Made by a program: the position numbers and the translations under genes. 64,000 bases of DNA from Micromonospora rifamycinica (lineage in GTDB: Bacteria; Actinomycetota; Actinomycetes; Mycobacteriales; Micromonosporaceae). The notes beneath the pieces are model-generated. The model was not told the DNA's origin, searched no databases, and saw only the letters and a program-made list of their open reading frames with translations. Each line of letters starts with the position of its first letter. The stretch's first letter is position 1. The stretch lies in contig NZ_LT607752.1 of NCBI RefSeq assembly GCF_900090265.1, forward strand, positions 496,001-560,000. Direction: 5' to 3'. Below, in pieces: positions 51,716 through 63,958 of this stretch.

Positions 51716-52465
51716 CTACGCCTTGGGGCGGACCAGCCCCGACTCGTACGCCAGCACCACCGCCTGCACCCGGTCGCGCAGCCGCAGCTTGGTCAGCACG
51801 TGCCCGACGTGGGTCTTGATGGTCGTCTCGCTGACCGACAGCGCGGCGGCGATCTCCGCGTTGGACAGCCCCCGGGCCACCTGGACGAGGACCTCCCGTT
51901 CCCGCTCGGTCAACGTGCCCAGCGCCTTCGGCGGGGTCGCCGCCGGGTCGGGCAGTGCGGTGGCGAACCGGTCGAGCAGCCGTCTGAGGATGCGCGGCGC
52001 CACCACCGCCTCCCCGGCGGCCACCGTCCGGATGGCGGTGACCAGGTCCTCGGCCGGGACGTCCTTGGCCAGGAAGCCGCTCGCTCCGGCCCGCAGCGCC
52101 CCCACCACGTACTCGTCGAGGTCGAAGGTGGTGAGGATGAGCACCCGCACCGGCAGTCGGGCGTCGACGATCGCCCGGGTCGCGGCCACCCCGTCCATCC
52201 GGGGCATCCGGATGTCCATCAGCACCACGTCGGGTAGCAGCCGGCGGGACAGCTCCACCGCCTCCTGGCCGTCCCCGGCCTCGGCCACGATGTCCAGGTC
52301 GTCCTCGGTGCCCAGCACCATCCGGAACCCGGTGCGCAGCAACGGCTGGTCGTCGGCGAGCAGAACCCGCACCGGCCGGCCCGACGAGGGCCGCCCCTCG
52401 TCCCGCGGGAAGGGCGGGGCACCGCCGTGCGTCTCGCCCATCTGCTGTCCCCGTTCCGCCGTCAT
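51716..52465 (-). CDS. LuxR/NarL-type response regulator
   Basis: The 249-residue protein has a receiver domain (about 32-150) with acidic pocket LLADDQ, phospho-acceptor Asp in DVVLMDIRMPRMDG and the switch residues T and K (LILTT, FLAKD). A C-terminal LuxR helix-turn-helix follows (LTEREREVLVQVARGLSNAE, ETTIKTHVGHVLTKL). The ATG at 52465 overlaps the kinase stop (ATGA). A second Met at residue 9 has a better-placed GGGGACAG upstream and may be the true start. It is likely phosphorylated by the adjacent kinase and may control the exporter genes at 48041-51360. Confidence 0.93.
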   Translation of the reverse strand: MTAERGQQMGETHGGAPPFPRDEGRPSSGRPVRVLLADDQPLLRTGFRMVLGTEDDLDIVAEAGDGQEAVELSRRLLPDVVLMDIRMPRMDGVAATRAIVDARLPVRVLILTTFDLDEYVVGALRAGASGFLAKDVPAEDLVTAIRTVAAGEAVVAPRILRRLLDRFATALPDPAATPPKALGTLTEREREVLVQVARGLSNAEIAAALSVSETTIKTHVGHVLTKLRLRDRVQAVVLAYESGLVRPKA

Positions 52466-53655
52466 GCCGGGACCGTCCCGACCGGTTCCACCGGAATTCT
52501 CGCGTACACCCGGAAGCCGCCGCCGGGCCGTGGCCCGATCCGCAGGGTTCCACCGTAGAGGGCGACCCGTTCCCGCATGCCGACCAGTCCGTGCCCGATC
52601 CGCTCGGGCCCCGGGGCCGGACCCCGGCCCGTGTCGGTGACCTCCACGACCAGGCCGCCCGCGTCGACCCCCAGCCGGACCGTGGCGACGGCCGTCCCGG
52701 CGTGCTTGAGCGCGTTGGTCAGCGCCTCCTGCACGATCCGGTAGACGGTCAGCGACACGCCCTCCTCGACCACCGGCACCGGGTCCGCGACCTCCAGGAC
52801 GACCGGCAGCCCCGCCTCGCGTACCTGGTCCACCAGCATGGCGATGCCGGCCAGACCGGGCTGCGGGGTGAGGTCGGCGGCCGGCTCCGCGTCGGTGCGC
52901 AGCACGTCGAGCAACCGGCGCAGCTCCCGCAGCGTGGCCCGGCTGGTGTCCTCGATGGTGGTGATCGCCTCGTCGGCGGCGGCCAGGTCCCGGCGCAGCA
53001 CCCGCCGCGCCCCGGTGGCCAGCACCCCCATCACGCTGACGTGGTGGGCCACCACGTCGTGCAGCTCGCGGGCGATCCGCCGCCGTTCGTCGGCCACCGC
53101 CTGCTCGGCCAGCGAGCGCTGGTTCTCCTCGGCCACCCGGGCCCGCTCCCGCAACGCCCGCAGCGAGATGCGCCGGGACCGCACCGCCCGCCCCACCGCG
53201 TAGGCGAGCAACGCGGTGAGCAGGTTGTTGAGCACCAGGTACGCCGGGCCGACGTCGAGCCCGGTCTCCAGCGGAGCGAGCACGTTGAGCGCCGCCACCG
53301 GCGTCCAGAGCAGGACCGTGGCGACGACCGCCGCCGACACCGTCCGCCCGACCGCCATCGTGTACGTCAGCACCAGGAACGTCAGGCTCTGGGTGGTCGG
53401 AGCGGTCCCGAGCAGCGCCGGCACCGTCAGGGTGGCCAGCGCGGCGGCCACCGCCGGCCACGGGGCGACCCGGCGCAGTGCCACCGGTGCCGCGCACAGC
53501 ACGCTCCACACCAGCATGGACGGCAGCTGCCGGGGCCAGAACTCGCGCGGGGTGAGCAGGACGAAGAGGGCGTCCAGCACCACCAGCGCGACGGCGAAGA
53601 GGGTGTCACCGGCCAGCGGCCGGCGTACCCACCACCGCCCCGGTTCCTCGGTCAT
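52462..53655 (-). CDS. NarL-partner sensor histidine kinase (HisKA_3 type)
   Basis: The 397-residue protein has an N-terminal membrane region with about five helices (to residue 160) and almost no extracellular domain. A HisKA_3 dimerisation domain follows, with phospho-acceptor His in RRIARELHDVVAHHVSVM. The HATPase_c domain has the N box QEALTNALKHA and the G boxes DTGRGPAPG and GHGLVGMRER. Such intramembrane-sensing kinases often detect membrane or cell-wall disturbance. The stop overlaps the response regulator start. The kinase gene is the first of the pair and starts with ATG at 53655. Confidence 0.93.
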   Translation of the reverse strand: MTEEPGRWWVRRPLAGDTLFAVALVVLDALFVLLTPREFWPRQLPSMLVWSVLCAAPVALRRVAPWPAVAAALATLTVPALLGTAPTTQSLTFLVLTYTMAVGRTVSAAVVATVLLWTPVAALNVLAPLETGLDVGPAYLVLNNLLTALLAYAVGRAVRSRRISLRALRERARVAEENQRSLAEQAVADERRRIARELHDVVAHHVSVMGVLATGARRVLRRDLAAADEAITTIEDTSRATLRELRRLLDVLRTDAEPAADLTPQPGLAGIAMLVDQVREAGLPVVLEVADPVPVVEEGVSLTVYRIVQEALTNALKHAGTAVATVRLGVDAGGLVVEVTDTGRGPAPGPERIGHGLVGMRERVALYGGTLRIGPRPGGGFRVYARIPVEPVGTVPA

Positions 53656-53838
53656 ACCGCGACGCTAGCCGCCCGCCGGGCCGTGAGGTCGTCGCCGACG
53701 ACGAACCTCGTCTCCTCCTCGCGGACGAGCCCGCCTCCGCCCCGCGGCTCGGCGGCCGCCGTCACCCGTCGGGGCCCGGAGTGACCGCCACCCGTCGGGC
53801 ACGGGCGGCTCGTCACCCGCCGGCACCCCTGGTGACCG

Positions 53839-54750
53839 TCACTCGTCGGCGCCCGGGACGGCCGGTCGGGACCGGGCGTCGCGCAGCGGGTCGGCCGCCG
53901 CGGCCCGCTGCGGGAACGGCGGCGGGGTGCCGCCGAAGGCCGGGCAGTGCGCCTGGTGGCTGCACCAGTCGCAGAGCCGGCTCGGCCGGGGCCGGAAATC
54001 CTGCCGGGCGGTGGCCTGCTCGATGGCCTGCCAGAGCGCCACCACGGTGCGCTCGAAGCGGAGCAGCTCCTCGGCGTCGGGGGAGTAGTCGCAGACCTCG
54101 GCGTCCTTGAGGTAGAGCAGGCGCAGCACCCGGGGCACCACACCCCGGGTGCGCCACAGCACCAGGGCGTAGAACTTCAACTGGAACAGCGCCCGTGCCT
54201 CGAACGCCTCCCTCGGGGCGCCGCCGGTCTTGTAGTCGACCACCCGCAGCGCCCCGTCCGGGGCCACGTCGAGACGGTCGAGATAGCCCCGGATGAGCAG
54301 CTCGTCGTCGACCACCGCGGAGATCAGGCTCTCCCGCTCGGCGGGCTCCAGCCGGCGCGGATCCTCCACCGCGAAGTAGCCCTCCAGCAGCGCCGCCGCC
54401 GACCGGAGGAACCCGGCGGTGCCCGCCTCGTCGGCCGGGTCGAACAGACCGGCCAGCTCGGGCTGCCCGGCGACCAGCCGGTCCCACTGCGGGCCGACCA
54501 GGTCACCGGCCGCGTCAGGGGTACGACCGCCCGCCGGCAGGTCGAACAACCGCTCCAGCACCGCGTGCACCAGGGTGCCCCGGGCCTGCTCGATGCTGGG
54601 GCGCTCGGGCAGCCGGTCGATGCTGCGGAACCGGTAGAGCAGCGGGCAGGTCTTGAAGTCGGCGGCCCGTGACGGCGACAGCGAGGCCCGGACCGTGGCG
54701 GGCAACGCCGCCGGGGAATGCTGCTGGTCGATCACCGGATCCGCCGTCAT
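53839..54750 (-). CDS. RecB-family PD-(D/E)XK nuclease with probable 4Fe-4S cluster
   Basis: The 303-residue protein has the RecB-type nuclease core: SPSRAADFKTCPLLYRF, GTLVHAVLERLF (His motif), the Asp in RGYLDRLDV and the VVDYKTG element (D-x-K). One Cys near the N-terminus (TCPLLY) and three near the C-terminus (RLCDWCSHQAHC) are spaced like the iron-sulfur staple of AddB/Cas4-like nucleases. A similar gene (Rv2119) lies near trmI and mpa in Mycobacterium tuberculosis, so the neighbourhood appears conserved. Its role is probably DNA repair or processing. The start is the ATG at 54750, divergent from the M50 gene. Confidence 0.88.
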   Translation of the reverse strand: MTADPVIDQQHSPAALPATVRASLSPSRAADFKTCPLLYRFRSIDRLPERPSIEQARGTLVHAVLERLFDLPAGGRTPDAAGDLVGPQWDRLVAGQPELAGLFDPADEAGTAGFLRSAAALLEGYFAVEDPRRLEPAERESLISAVVDDELLIRGYLDRLDVAPDGALRVVDYKTGGAPREAFEARALFQLKFYALVLWRTRGVVPRVLRLLYLKDAEVCDYSPDAEELLRFERTVVALWQAIEQATARQDFRPRPSRLCDWCSHQAHCPAFGGTPPPFPQRAAAADPLRDARSRPAVPGADE

Positions 54751-54818
54751 GCCCCGAAGGTTAGGTCACCGGTCCGACAGGTCCGCGCTCGCCGCACCGG
54801 GCATGATCGCCTGGCGCG

Positions 54819-57047
<2,229 letters not shown>

Positions 57048-57128
57048 CGGCGGATCGGAGCGGCCGGGCGTGAACGGGCGGATTCCGGCGGCACGGACGG
57101 GCCGACGGCACGACCTTGGGGAGAGGGC

Positions 57129-57701
57129 ATGAGTCAGCCGGGTTTCGGCGGCGGCGAGTTGCCGGCCGTGTTCCCGGACTGGTCGCCGTACCAGGATCTG
57201 GAGTCGGCCACCCGTGCCTATCTGCGCGACCCGGACATCGCCCTGGAGGCGCTCGGCGGGGTGCTGCGCGGGGCGTCGGTGCTCGGGTTCACCCTGGAGC
57301 GCTTCGTCAACGAGGTCAACGGGGTGTGGCAGGAGGTCGTGGTCTGCGACGGCAGCCGGCTGGTGCTCTGGCACGGTGAGGACGTACCGCCGGGGGAGGG
57401 GCCACCCGGGTCGATGACCTCCTCGCTGCGGGTGGTGCCGATCTCCACCGTCACCGAGGTCGGTTGCCGTCGCCGGCTGACCAGGGCCGACAACGGCGAG
57501 GTACGGGTCGACAGCATCGACGTCTACCTGCTGCTCACCTCGCTGGACGAGGCCCCGCCCGGTGACGAGATGGTGGGTGCGCCCCGGCACGACGCGCTGC
57601 GCTTCGGGAAGACCCTCGACGACGGCGGAGCCGGTCAGATCGCCCGGCTGGAGGAGTTTGCCCGGTTGGTCGCCTCGGTGGTCGGCCGTCCGCTGCTGTA
57701 G
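57129..57701 (+). CDS. Conserved hypothetical protein in the proteasome neighbourhood
   Basis: The 190-residue soluble protein has no signal or membrane segment. It contains a mixed alpha-beta region with WQEVVVCDGSRLVLWHGEDV and SSLRVVPISTVTEVGCRRRL, and an LxxLL-rich C-terminus. I do not recognise an enzyme motif. It sits 81 bp after trmI and is convergent with the ferredoxin gene, close to arc. GGGGAGAGG precedes the ATG at 57129, which supports the start. A role linked to protein or tRNA quality control is only suggested by its neighbours. Confidence 0.8.
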   Translation: MSQPGFGGGELPAVFPDWSPYQDLESATRAYLRDPDIALEALGGVLRGASVLGFTLERFVNEVNGVWQEVVVCDGSRLVLWHGEDVPPGEGPPGSMTSSLRVVPISTVTEVGCRRRLTRADNGEVRVDSIDVYLLLTSLDEAPPGDEMVGAPRHDALRFGKTLDDGGAGQIARLEEFARLVASVVGRPLL

Positions 57702-57847
57702 CCGCTCGGTCGGGTCGTGAGTGACGGTCGTCACGTTGCGGCCCGGCCGTCGCTGCCCGGCGGAGTCGTCTTTCCGACGATCGGCCCCCGGGTGGTCGCC
57801 GCGTCGGGGTGCCCGGTCGGCCCCGGGCCGCGGCCCGTCCGGCCCGG

Positions 57848-58144
57848 TCAGCCCTCCTCGGCCTCGGGGCCGGCCACCTCCACGCCGTCGCCGCCGCGCA
57901 CCACGTGGATGCACTCACCCGGGCACTCCTTCGCGGAGTCGATCACTTCGAGCCGCAGGTGTTCCGGCACGTCGACCCGGCTACCAGGGGCGAGTCGCAG
58001 CTCACCGTCGGTGCCCTTGACGTACGCCAGGCCGTCGACGTCGAACTCAAAGACCTCCGGCGCGTACTGCACGCAGAGCCCGTCGCCCGTGCAGAGATCC
58101 TGGTCCACCCAGACCTGCAACTGGTCGGTCACGACGTCGGTCAC
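57848..58144 (-). CDS. Ferredoxin
   Basis: The 98-residue protein shows the iron-sulfur pattern [16 protein letters not shown] (C-x5-C) and [10 protein letters not shown] (C-x3-C), with VWVDQDLC leading in. This is a small single-cluster ferredoxin like those serving cytochrome P450s or other oxidoreductases in actinobacteria. No P450 gene is in the window, so the redox partner is unknown. A ferredoxin gene near arc is common in Streptomyces and relatives. The GTG at 58144 is used, and a GTG four codons later is possible. Confidence 0.9.
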   Translation of the reverse strand: MTDVVTDQLQVWVDQDLCTGDGLCVQYAPEVFEFDVDGLAYVKGTDGELRLAPGSRVDVPEHLRLEVIDSAKECPGECIHVVRGGDGVEVAGPEAEEG

Positions 58145-58321
58145 CCGGCACCCCCCATGTTCTCCCGTCCCACCCCTCGACGGTACCCGAACGGCCGGAC
58201 CTGCCCCTCGGGCGTCCCTTGGCGATCAAGGTTCGGTGACGAGGGCGTTGCGTGGGACCGAATCGGCCTCATAGCGGCTAGTGTTAGGGCAGAACGTTCA
58301 AGCCCCCCGGGGAGGTGGGAC

Positions 58322-60103
58322 GTGGCACGCAGTGACGACGCGGACTCGCGCGCCGCACGGTGGGAGAAGGAGGCCCACGATCTCTCCACGCAGGTCGCGT
58401 TCCTTCAGGAGGAACTCGCTCTGGTGCGGCGCAAGTTGACCGAAAGCCCCCGACACGTCCGGCAGCTCGAAGAGCGGCTGGCGGCCACCCAGGCACAGTT
58501 GGCGCGGCTCACCGAGAACAACGACCGGCTCGTGAGCACCCTCAAGGAGGCTCGCGCGCAGATCGTGACGCTCAAGGAGGAGATCGACCGGCTGGCACAG
58601 CCGCCGTCCGGCTACGGCGTCTTCCTCGCGCGGCACGACGACGGCACGGTGGACATCTTCACCGGCGGACGCAAGCTCCGGGTCGCCGTCTCACCCTCGC
58701 TGGACGCCGAGGAGTTGCGGCGTGGTCAGGAGGTCCTGCTCAACGACGCGCTCAACATCGTCGACGCGTTCGGCTACGAGCGGGTCGGCGAGGTGGTGAT
58801 GCTCAAGGAGATCCTCGCTGGTCCCGAGGGCAGCCCGGGTGACCGGGCACTGGTGGTCTCGCACTCCGACGAGGAGCGCATCGTCCACCTGGCCGACACC
58901 CTGATCGGCTCGGCGATCAGGGCCGGCGACTCGCTCATGATCGAGCCCCGCTCGGCGTACGCCTACGAGCGGATCCCGAAGAGCGAGGTCGAGGAGCTGG
59001 TGCTGGAGGAGGTGCCCGACGTCGACTACACCGACATCGGCGGCCTCCAGTCGCAGATCGAGCAGATCCGGGACGCGGTGGAGCTGCCCTTCCTGCACGC
59101 CGACCTGTTCCGCGAGCACCAGCTCCGGCCGCCGAAGGGCATCCTGCTCTACGGTCCGCCGGGCTGTGGCAAGACGCTGATCGCCAAGGCGGTGGCCAAC
59201 TCGCTGGCCAAGAAGATCGCCGAGCGGTTGGGCAAGGACCGGCACACCAGCTTCTTCCTCAACATCAAGGGTCCTGAGCTGCTCAACAAGTACGTCGGCG
59301 AGACCGAGCGGCACATCCGGCTGATCTTCCAGCGAGCCCGGGAGAAGGCCGGGGAGGGCACGCCGGTCATCGTGTTCTTCGACGAGATGGACTCGATCTT
59401 CCGGACCCGTGGCTCCGGTGTCTCCTCCGACGTGGAGAACACCATCGTCCCGCAGCTGCTCAGCGAGATCGACGGCGTCGAGGGGCTGGAGAACGTCATC
59501 GTGATCGGCGCCTCCAACCGGGAGGACATGATCGATCCGGCCATCCTGCGCCCCGGCCGGCTCGACGTGAAGATCAAGATCGAGCGTCCGGACGCCGAGG
59601 CGGCCAAGGACATCTTCTCCAAGTACATCCTCGCCGGGCTGCCGTTGCACGCCGACGACCTGGCCGAGCACGGCGGCGAGCCCCAGGCCACCGTGGCGGC
59701 CATGATCGACGCGGTGGTCCTGCGGATGTACTCGGAGACCGAGGAGAACCGCTTCCTCGAGGTGACTTACGCCAACGGCGACAAGGAGGTCCTCTACTTC
59801 AAGGACTTCAACTCCGGCGCGATGATCCAGAACATCGTCGACCGGGGCAAGAAGATGGCGATCAAGGAGTTCCTCACCTCCGGCCGCAAGGGGCTGCGGT
59901 TGCAGCACCTGCTCGACGCCTGCGTCGACGAGTTCCGCGAGAACGAGGACCTGCCCAACACCACCAACCCGGACGACTGGGCCCGGATCTCCGGTAAGAA
60001 GGGCGAGCGGATCGTCTACATCCGCACGCTCGTCTCCGGCGGCAAGGGCACCGAGGCCGGCCGTTCCATCGAAACCGCCAGCAACACCGGTCAGTACCTC
60101 TGA
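58322..60103 (+). CDS. arc: Proteasome-associated AAA+ ATPase (ARC/Mpa)
   Basis: The 593-residue ATPase has an N-terminal coiled coil (about 10-85) that binds Pup, followed by tandem OB domains (about 90-230). The AAA module has Walker A GPPGCGKT, Walker [11 protein letters not shown] and sensor/arginine-finger regions ([18 protein letters not shown]). The C-terminus ends QYL, the penultimate-Tyr motif that docks into the 20S proteasome. The enzyme unfolds pupylated proteins and feeds them to the proteasome. GGGGAGG precedes the GTG at 58322. It is followed by a strong terminator, a membrane protein gene and dop. Confidence 0.97.
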   Translation: MARSDDADSRAARWEKEAHDLSTQVAFLQEELALVRRKLTESPRHVRQLEERLAATQAQLARLTENNDRLVSTLKEARAQIVTLKEEIDRLAQPPSGYGVFLARHDDGTVDIFTGGRKLRVAVSPSLDAEELRRGQEVLLNDALNIVDAFGYERVGEVVMLKEILAGPEGSPGDRALVVSHSDEERIVHLADTLIGSAIRAGDSLMIEPRSAYAYERIPKSEVEELVLEEVPDVDYTDIGGLQSQIEQIRDAVELPFLHADLFREHQLRPPKGILLYGPPGCGKTLIAKAVANSLAKKIAERLGKDRHTSFFLNIKGPELLNKYVGETERHIRLIFQRAREKAGEGTPVIVFFDEMDSIFRTRGSGVSSDVENTIVPQLLSEIDGVEGLENVIVIGASNREDMIDPAILRPGRLDVKIKIERPDAEAAKDIFSKYILAGLPLHADDLAEHGGEPQATVAAMIDAVVLRMYSETEENRFLEVTYANGDKEVLYFKDFNSGAMIQNIVDRGKKMAIKEFLTSGRKGLRLQHLLDACVDEFRENEDLPNTTNPDDWARISGKKGERIVYIRTLVSGGKGTEAGRSIETASNTGQYL

Positions 60104-60113
60104 CCGGTCGACC

Positions 60114-60150
60114 GACCGGGTCCGCGACGCCACGCGTCGCGGGCCCGGTC
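60114..60150 (+). terminator. Terminator after arc
   Basis: A 17-bp stem (60114-60130 with 60134-60150) with a CAC loop and a single mismatch that can form a G-U pair in RNA lies 11 bp past the arc stop. Confidence 0.7.
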
Positions 60151-60255
60151 GTCTGCGTCACCCACTGTTAACCGGGCCGCCCCCGCTTCCGGTGGGTGTG
60201 CCGCCGGACGCGTCGGTAGACTTCCCCGACCGCGTCGTCAACTCCGAGGAACCGC

Positions 60256-62325
60256 GTGCCGCCCGAGCTCTCCGTCGTTGATCCGCCGCTGTCCCCGGCG
60301 GTGGACCAGACGCCCCCCACCGTCCCGACGCGCCCGCCGGCCCGTCGCTGGCGGTGGATTCCGCTCCTGCTCGTCGCACTGGTCGCCGCGTGGGCCGTAC
60401 CCCTGGCCGGGCATGCCCTGCACCGGGAATGGCTGCTCCCCCCGGTCGTCCTGATCGCCACGGCGAGCCTGCTGCGCGGTGGCCGTACCCTGCTCGACCG
60501 GCTGATGCTCGCCCTCGGGCTGCTGCTCGGCCTGGCCGCCGTCGGCGGTCTGATCTTCCCGGTCTGGCCGTGGGGAATGCGACCGGTGCCGGTCACCGGG
60601 GTCGCCCTCACCGTGCTGGTCCTGGCCGCCGCCGCGCTGCGGCGTGCGCCCCGGCTGCCCCGCCCCGGCTGGGCCGACCTGTTCCCGCTGGCCGGCGCCG
60701 CCGCCATGGTGGTCTACCTGCGGCAGCCCTGGCAGCGCGCCGGTGACCTCGCCGACCGGCTCACCGTCCTCGGCATGGGCGAGGACAACTGGCGGCACCT
60801 CGCCCTGTTCGACGTGATGGGACGCCTCGACGGCTACACCTTCGTCGACCCGGCCGCGGCCCGGGAGCAGATCACCGCGCAGCTCGTCTACTACCCGCAG
60901 GGCTGGCACCTGATCACCGCCCTGCTCGACGGCTTCCTGAGCCCCACCGCGCCGCGCGCCGACGACCTGGTCGCCCACTACTTCGGCTGGACCATCGCCG
61001 GCTTCGGACTGCTCACCCTCACCCTGATCTGGGCCGCCCAGCGGCTGTCCGGCCCCATCCACCTGCTGCACCGCACCGTGCTCACCGTGGTCGTCGGCGC
61101 GGTGGTGCTGGGCACCCAGCTACCCCGGCTGCTCAACGCCGGCTACCCGACCGAGGTGCTCGGGCTGACGCTGACCGTGCTGGTCGCCACCCTGGTCGCC
61201 CGGCCGGTCCCGGGCACCCGGGAGCAGGTCGTGCTGCTGTGCGCCCTGCTCGCCGCGGTCGGGTTCACCTACTACCTGTTCCTGCCGGCCGCCGCCGTGC
61301 TGGTGCTGTGCTGGGTGCTCACCCACTGGCGGGAGGCGCTGCGCCGGTGGTTCACCGTGCTCACCGTCGGCCTGGCCGGTGCCGCCCTCGCCCTGATCGC
61401 CCCGCTGCTCGGCGTGCTGCGGGCCGGGCAGACCGAAGCGTTGGTCATCGGCTCGTCGCAGGCCGTCGAGGGGTGGCGGGCGCTGATCTGGCTCGGCGGC
61501 ATCGTCGGGGTGGCCCTGCTCGTCCAGGTCGCCCGCGCCGATCCGGCGTGGCGGCGCTGGCTGCTGGTCTGCGTCGTCGGCGCGGCCCTCCCGCTGACCA
61601 TCGCCCAGCTCAACGTCAACGACGGGGTGCAGCCCGGCTACTACTTCGTCAAGGCCACCCACCTGGCCACCGCGCTGCTCATCGTCGGCACCGCCGCGGT
61701 GGTCCGGCTGCTGCCGGTGCCCCGGCCGGCGCTGACCTGGCGGGGGGCCGGCAGCACCGTGGCGGGGGTGCTCGCCGCCGCGCTCACCATGACGGTCGCG
61801 GTGGCGCTCTGCGGGGTCACCGGCTGGCACCGCAGCCTGCTGCTGGTCGACGAGAAGACCTGGGCACAGCAGTGGGTCCACCAGGATCTCACCCTGCCGT
61901 CCAGAGTGGCCTGGGTGTGTGCCGACGCCCAGCAGCGCTATCCCGAGGTGCCGGGCACCACCACCCTGGTCATCGACCGCGGGCCGATGCGGTCGTACCT
62001 CATCTCGCTGTGCCTGTCGGCGCTGCACGGCACCACGGCGGCCACCGACCCGGGCATCTACAGCCTGCCGTTCCTCGAACCCGACCGCACCGACCTCATC
62101 GTCCGGCGGGTGGCCGGTCCGATCCGGTTCATCACCTCCGATCCCAAGGGGGAGCGCCGGGTGCACCGGATGCTGCGCGACGAACCGGCGCTGCGGCACC
62201 GGCTCAGCTGGGTGCCGCTGACCGTCCCGGACTGCGACGTGGCCCCCTCGGACGAGCCGCCCCCGCCGACGCTGGAGACCGCGACACCCGACCCGGGCGA
62301 GGCGGCGTGCCCCCTTCCCCGGTGA
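60256..62325 (+). CDS. Large polytopic membrane protein between arc and dop
   Basis: The 689-residue protein has about 12-13 transmembrane helices and a C-terminal extracytoplasmic domain of about 150 residues (from about 540, [22 protein letters not shown] onward, read in two parts). The loop [22 protein letters not shown] near residue 170, also read in parts, carries conserved acidic residues like the first loop of GT-C glycosyltransferases. Polyprenyl-dependent glycosyl transfer is therefore possible but unproven. M. tuberculosis also has an integral membrane protein gene (Rv2113) beside dop, suggesting conserved synteny. GAGGAA precedes the GTG at 60256. The stop lies 58 bp before dop, so co-transcription is likely. 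Confidence 0.85.
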   Translation: MPPELSVVDPPLSPAVDQTPPTVPTRPPARRWRWIPLLLVALVAAWAVPLAGHALHREWLLPPVVLIATASLLRGGRTLLDRLMLALGLLLGLAAVGGLIFPVWPWGMRPVPVTGVALTVLVLAAAALRRAPRLPRPGWADLFPLAGAAAMVVYLRQPWQRAGDLADRLTVLGMGEDNWRHLALFDVMGRLDGYTFVDPAAAREQITAQLVYYPQGWHLITALLDGFLSPTAPRADDLVAHYFGWTIAGFGLLTLTLIWAAQRLSGPIHLLHRTVLTVVVGAVVLGTQLPRLLNAGYPTEVLGLTLTVLVATLVARPVPGTREQVVLLCALLAAVGFTYYLFLPAAAVLVLCWVLTHWREALRRWFTVLTVGLAGAALALIAPLLGVLRAGQTEALVIGSSQAVEGWRALIWLGGIVGVALLVQVARADPAWRRWLLVCVVGAALPLTIAQLNVNDGVQPGYYFVKATHLATALLIVGTAAVVRLLPVPRPALTWRGAGSTVAGVLAAALTMTVAVALCGVTGWHRSLLLVDEKTWAQQWVHQDLTLPSRVAWVCADAQQRYPEVPGTTTLVIDRGPMRSYLISLCLSALHGTTAATDPGIYSLPFLEPDRTDLIVRRVAGPIRFITSDPKGERRVHRMLRDEPALRHRLSWVPLTVPDCDVAPSDEPPPPTLETATPDPGEAACPLPR

Positions 62326-62383
62326 GGCGGACTACGCTCGACGTGACGGCGGACCGGGTGAGGCGAGCGGAGCGGGTAGGTCG

Positions 62384-63901
62384 ATGAGCGTCAGAAGGAT
62401 CATGGGCACCGAGGTCGAGTACGGGATCTCCGTGCCCGGCCAGGCCGGAGCCAACCCGATGGTCACCTCGTCCCAGGTGGTCAACGCGTACGGTGCGCGC
62501 CCGGAACTCAACCGGGGCGGCCGGGCCCGGTGGGACTACGAGGAGGAGTCGCCGCTGCGCGACGCCCGGGGGTTCACCTACTCCGGGGCCGCCTACGATC
62601 CGGCGGAGGCGCTCGCCGACGAGGATCTCGGCCTGGCCAACGTGATACTCACCAACGGTGCCCGGCTCTACGTCGACCACGCCCACCCGGAGTACTCCAC
62701 CCCCGAGGTGACCAACCCCCTCGACGTGGTGCGGTGGGACAAGGCGGGGGAGCGGGTGATGGCCGAGGCGGCCCGGCGGGCGGCCACCATCCCCGGCACC
62801 CAGCCGATCCACCTCTACAAGAACAACACCGACAACAAGGGCGCCAGCTACGGCGCGCACGAGAACTACCTGATGCGCCGGCAGACCCCGTTCGCCGACA
62901 TCGTGGCGTACCTGACGCCGTTCTTCGTGACCCGGCAGATCGTCTGCGGCGCGGGTCGGGTCGGCATCGGGCAGGACGGCGGGCAGAGCGGCTTCCAGAT
63001 CTCCCAGCGGGCGGACTTCTTCGAGGTCGAGGTCGGCCTGGAGACCACCCTCAAGCGGCCGATCATCAACACCCGGGACGAGCCGCACGCCGACGCCGAC
63101 AAGTACCGTCGGCTGCACGTCATCATCGGCGACGCCAACCTGTCGGAGATCTCCACCTACCTCAAGGTGGGCACCACGGCGCTGATCCTCACCATGATCG
63201 AGGAGAAGGCGCTCGGTGCCGACCTGGGCATCGCCGACCCGGTCGCCGAGTTGCGGGCGGTCAGCCACGACCCGTCGCTGACGCACCGGATGCGGCTGCG
63301 CGACGGCCGCCGGTTGACCGCTCTGGACCTCCAGTGGGCCTACTACGAGCGGGTACGGTCCTTCGTGGACGAGCGCTACGGCGCGGACGCCGACGCGCAG
63401 ACCCGGGACGTGCTGGAGCGCTGGGAGCGGGTGCTGGACCGGCTGGGCCGTGACGTGTTCCTCTGCGCCGACGAGCTGGACTGGGTGGCCAAGCTGCGGC
63501 TGCTGGAGGGCTACCGGGAGCGGGAGAAGCTGGGCTGGGGCTCGCACAAGCTCCAGCTGGTCGACCTGCAGTACTCCGACGTACGGCCGGAGAAGGGCCT
63601 CTACCATCGGCTGGTGACCCGGGGCTCGATGAAGACGCTGCTGGACGATGAGCAGACCCGCCGGGCGATGACCGAGCCCCCGGAGGACACCCGGGCCTAC
63701 TTCCGGGGCCGCTGCCTGGCGCAGTACGCCTCCGAGGTGGTCGCGGCGAGCTGGGACTCGGTGATCTTCGATGTGGGCCGGGAGTCGCTGGTCCGGGTGC
63801 CGATGATGGAGCCGGAGCGGGGCACCCGTAAGCACGTCGGCGCGTTGTTCGACCGGTGCGACACCGCCAAGGACCTGCTGGAGACGCTGACCGGCGGCTG
63901 A
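62384..63901 (+). CDS. dop: Pup deamidase/depupylase
   Basis: The 505-residue enzyme belongs to the carboxylate-amine ligase-like Dop/PafA family. The start [16 protein letters not shown] and the length identify Dop rather than the ligase PafA. Metal and nucleotide residues lie in [18 protein letters not shown] and [18 protein letters not shown] (read in parts). It deamidates the C-terminal Gln of Pup to Glu, making Pup ready for ligation, and also removes Pup from substrates. ATP binds but mainly as cofactor. The ATG at 62384 is preceded by GGGTAGGTCG. pup and the proteasome subunit genes are expected just beyond the window. Confidence 0.96.
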   Translation: MSVRRIMGTEVEYGISVPGQAGANPMVTSSQVVNAYGARPELNRGGRARWDYEEESPLRDARGFTYSGAAYDPAEALADEDLGLANVILTNGARLYVDHAHPEYSTPEVTNPLDVVRWDKAGERVMAEAARRAATIPGTQPIHLYKNNTDNKGASYGAHENYLMRRQTPFADIVAYLTPFFVTRQIVCGAGRVGIGQDGGQSGFQISQRADFFEVEVGLETTLKRPIINTRDEPHADADKYRRLHVIIGDANLSEISTYLKVGTTALILTMIEEKALGADLGIADPVAELRAVSHDPSLTHRMRLRDGRRLTALDLQWAYYERVRSFVDERYGADADAQTRDVLERWERVLDRLGRDVFLCADELDWVAKLRLLEGYREREKLGWGSHKLQLVDLQYSDVRPEKGLYHRLVTRGSMKTLLDDEQTRRAMTEPPEDTRAYFRGRCLAQYASEVVAASWDSVIFDVGRESLVRVPMMEPERGTRKHVGALFDRCDTAKDLLETLTGG

Positions 63902-63919
63902 CCCGACCGGGGCCGGTGA

Positions 63920-63958
63920 GCCCGTCGTGCGTCGGATGCCGGCGTGCGGCGGGCTTTT
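63920..63958 (+). terminator. Intrinsic terminator after dop
   Basis: An 11-bp stem with G-U pairs (GCCCGTCGTGC at 63920-63930 with 63944-63954) is followed by TTTT, the only clear U-tract terminator in the window. The final 40 bases then resemble an upstream region for the next gene, probably pup. Confidence 0.6.

Noticed and set aside
57702..57847. Possible extra terminator or small gene in the gap before the ferredoxin gene
   Set aside because: The GC-rich sequence forms only scattered short pairings and no frame with a start signal was convincing.
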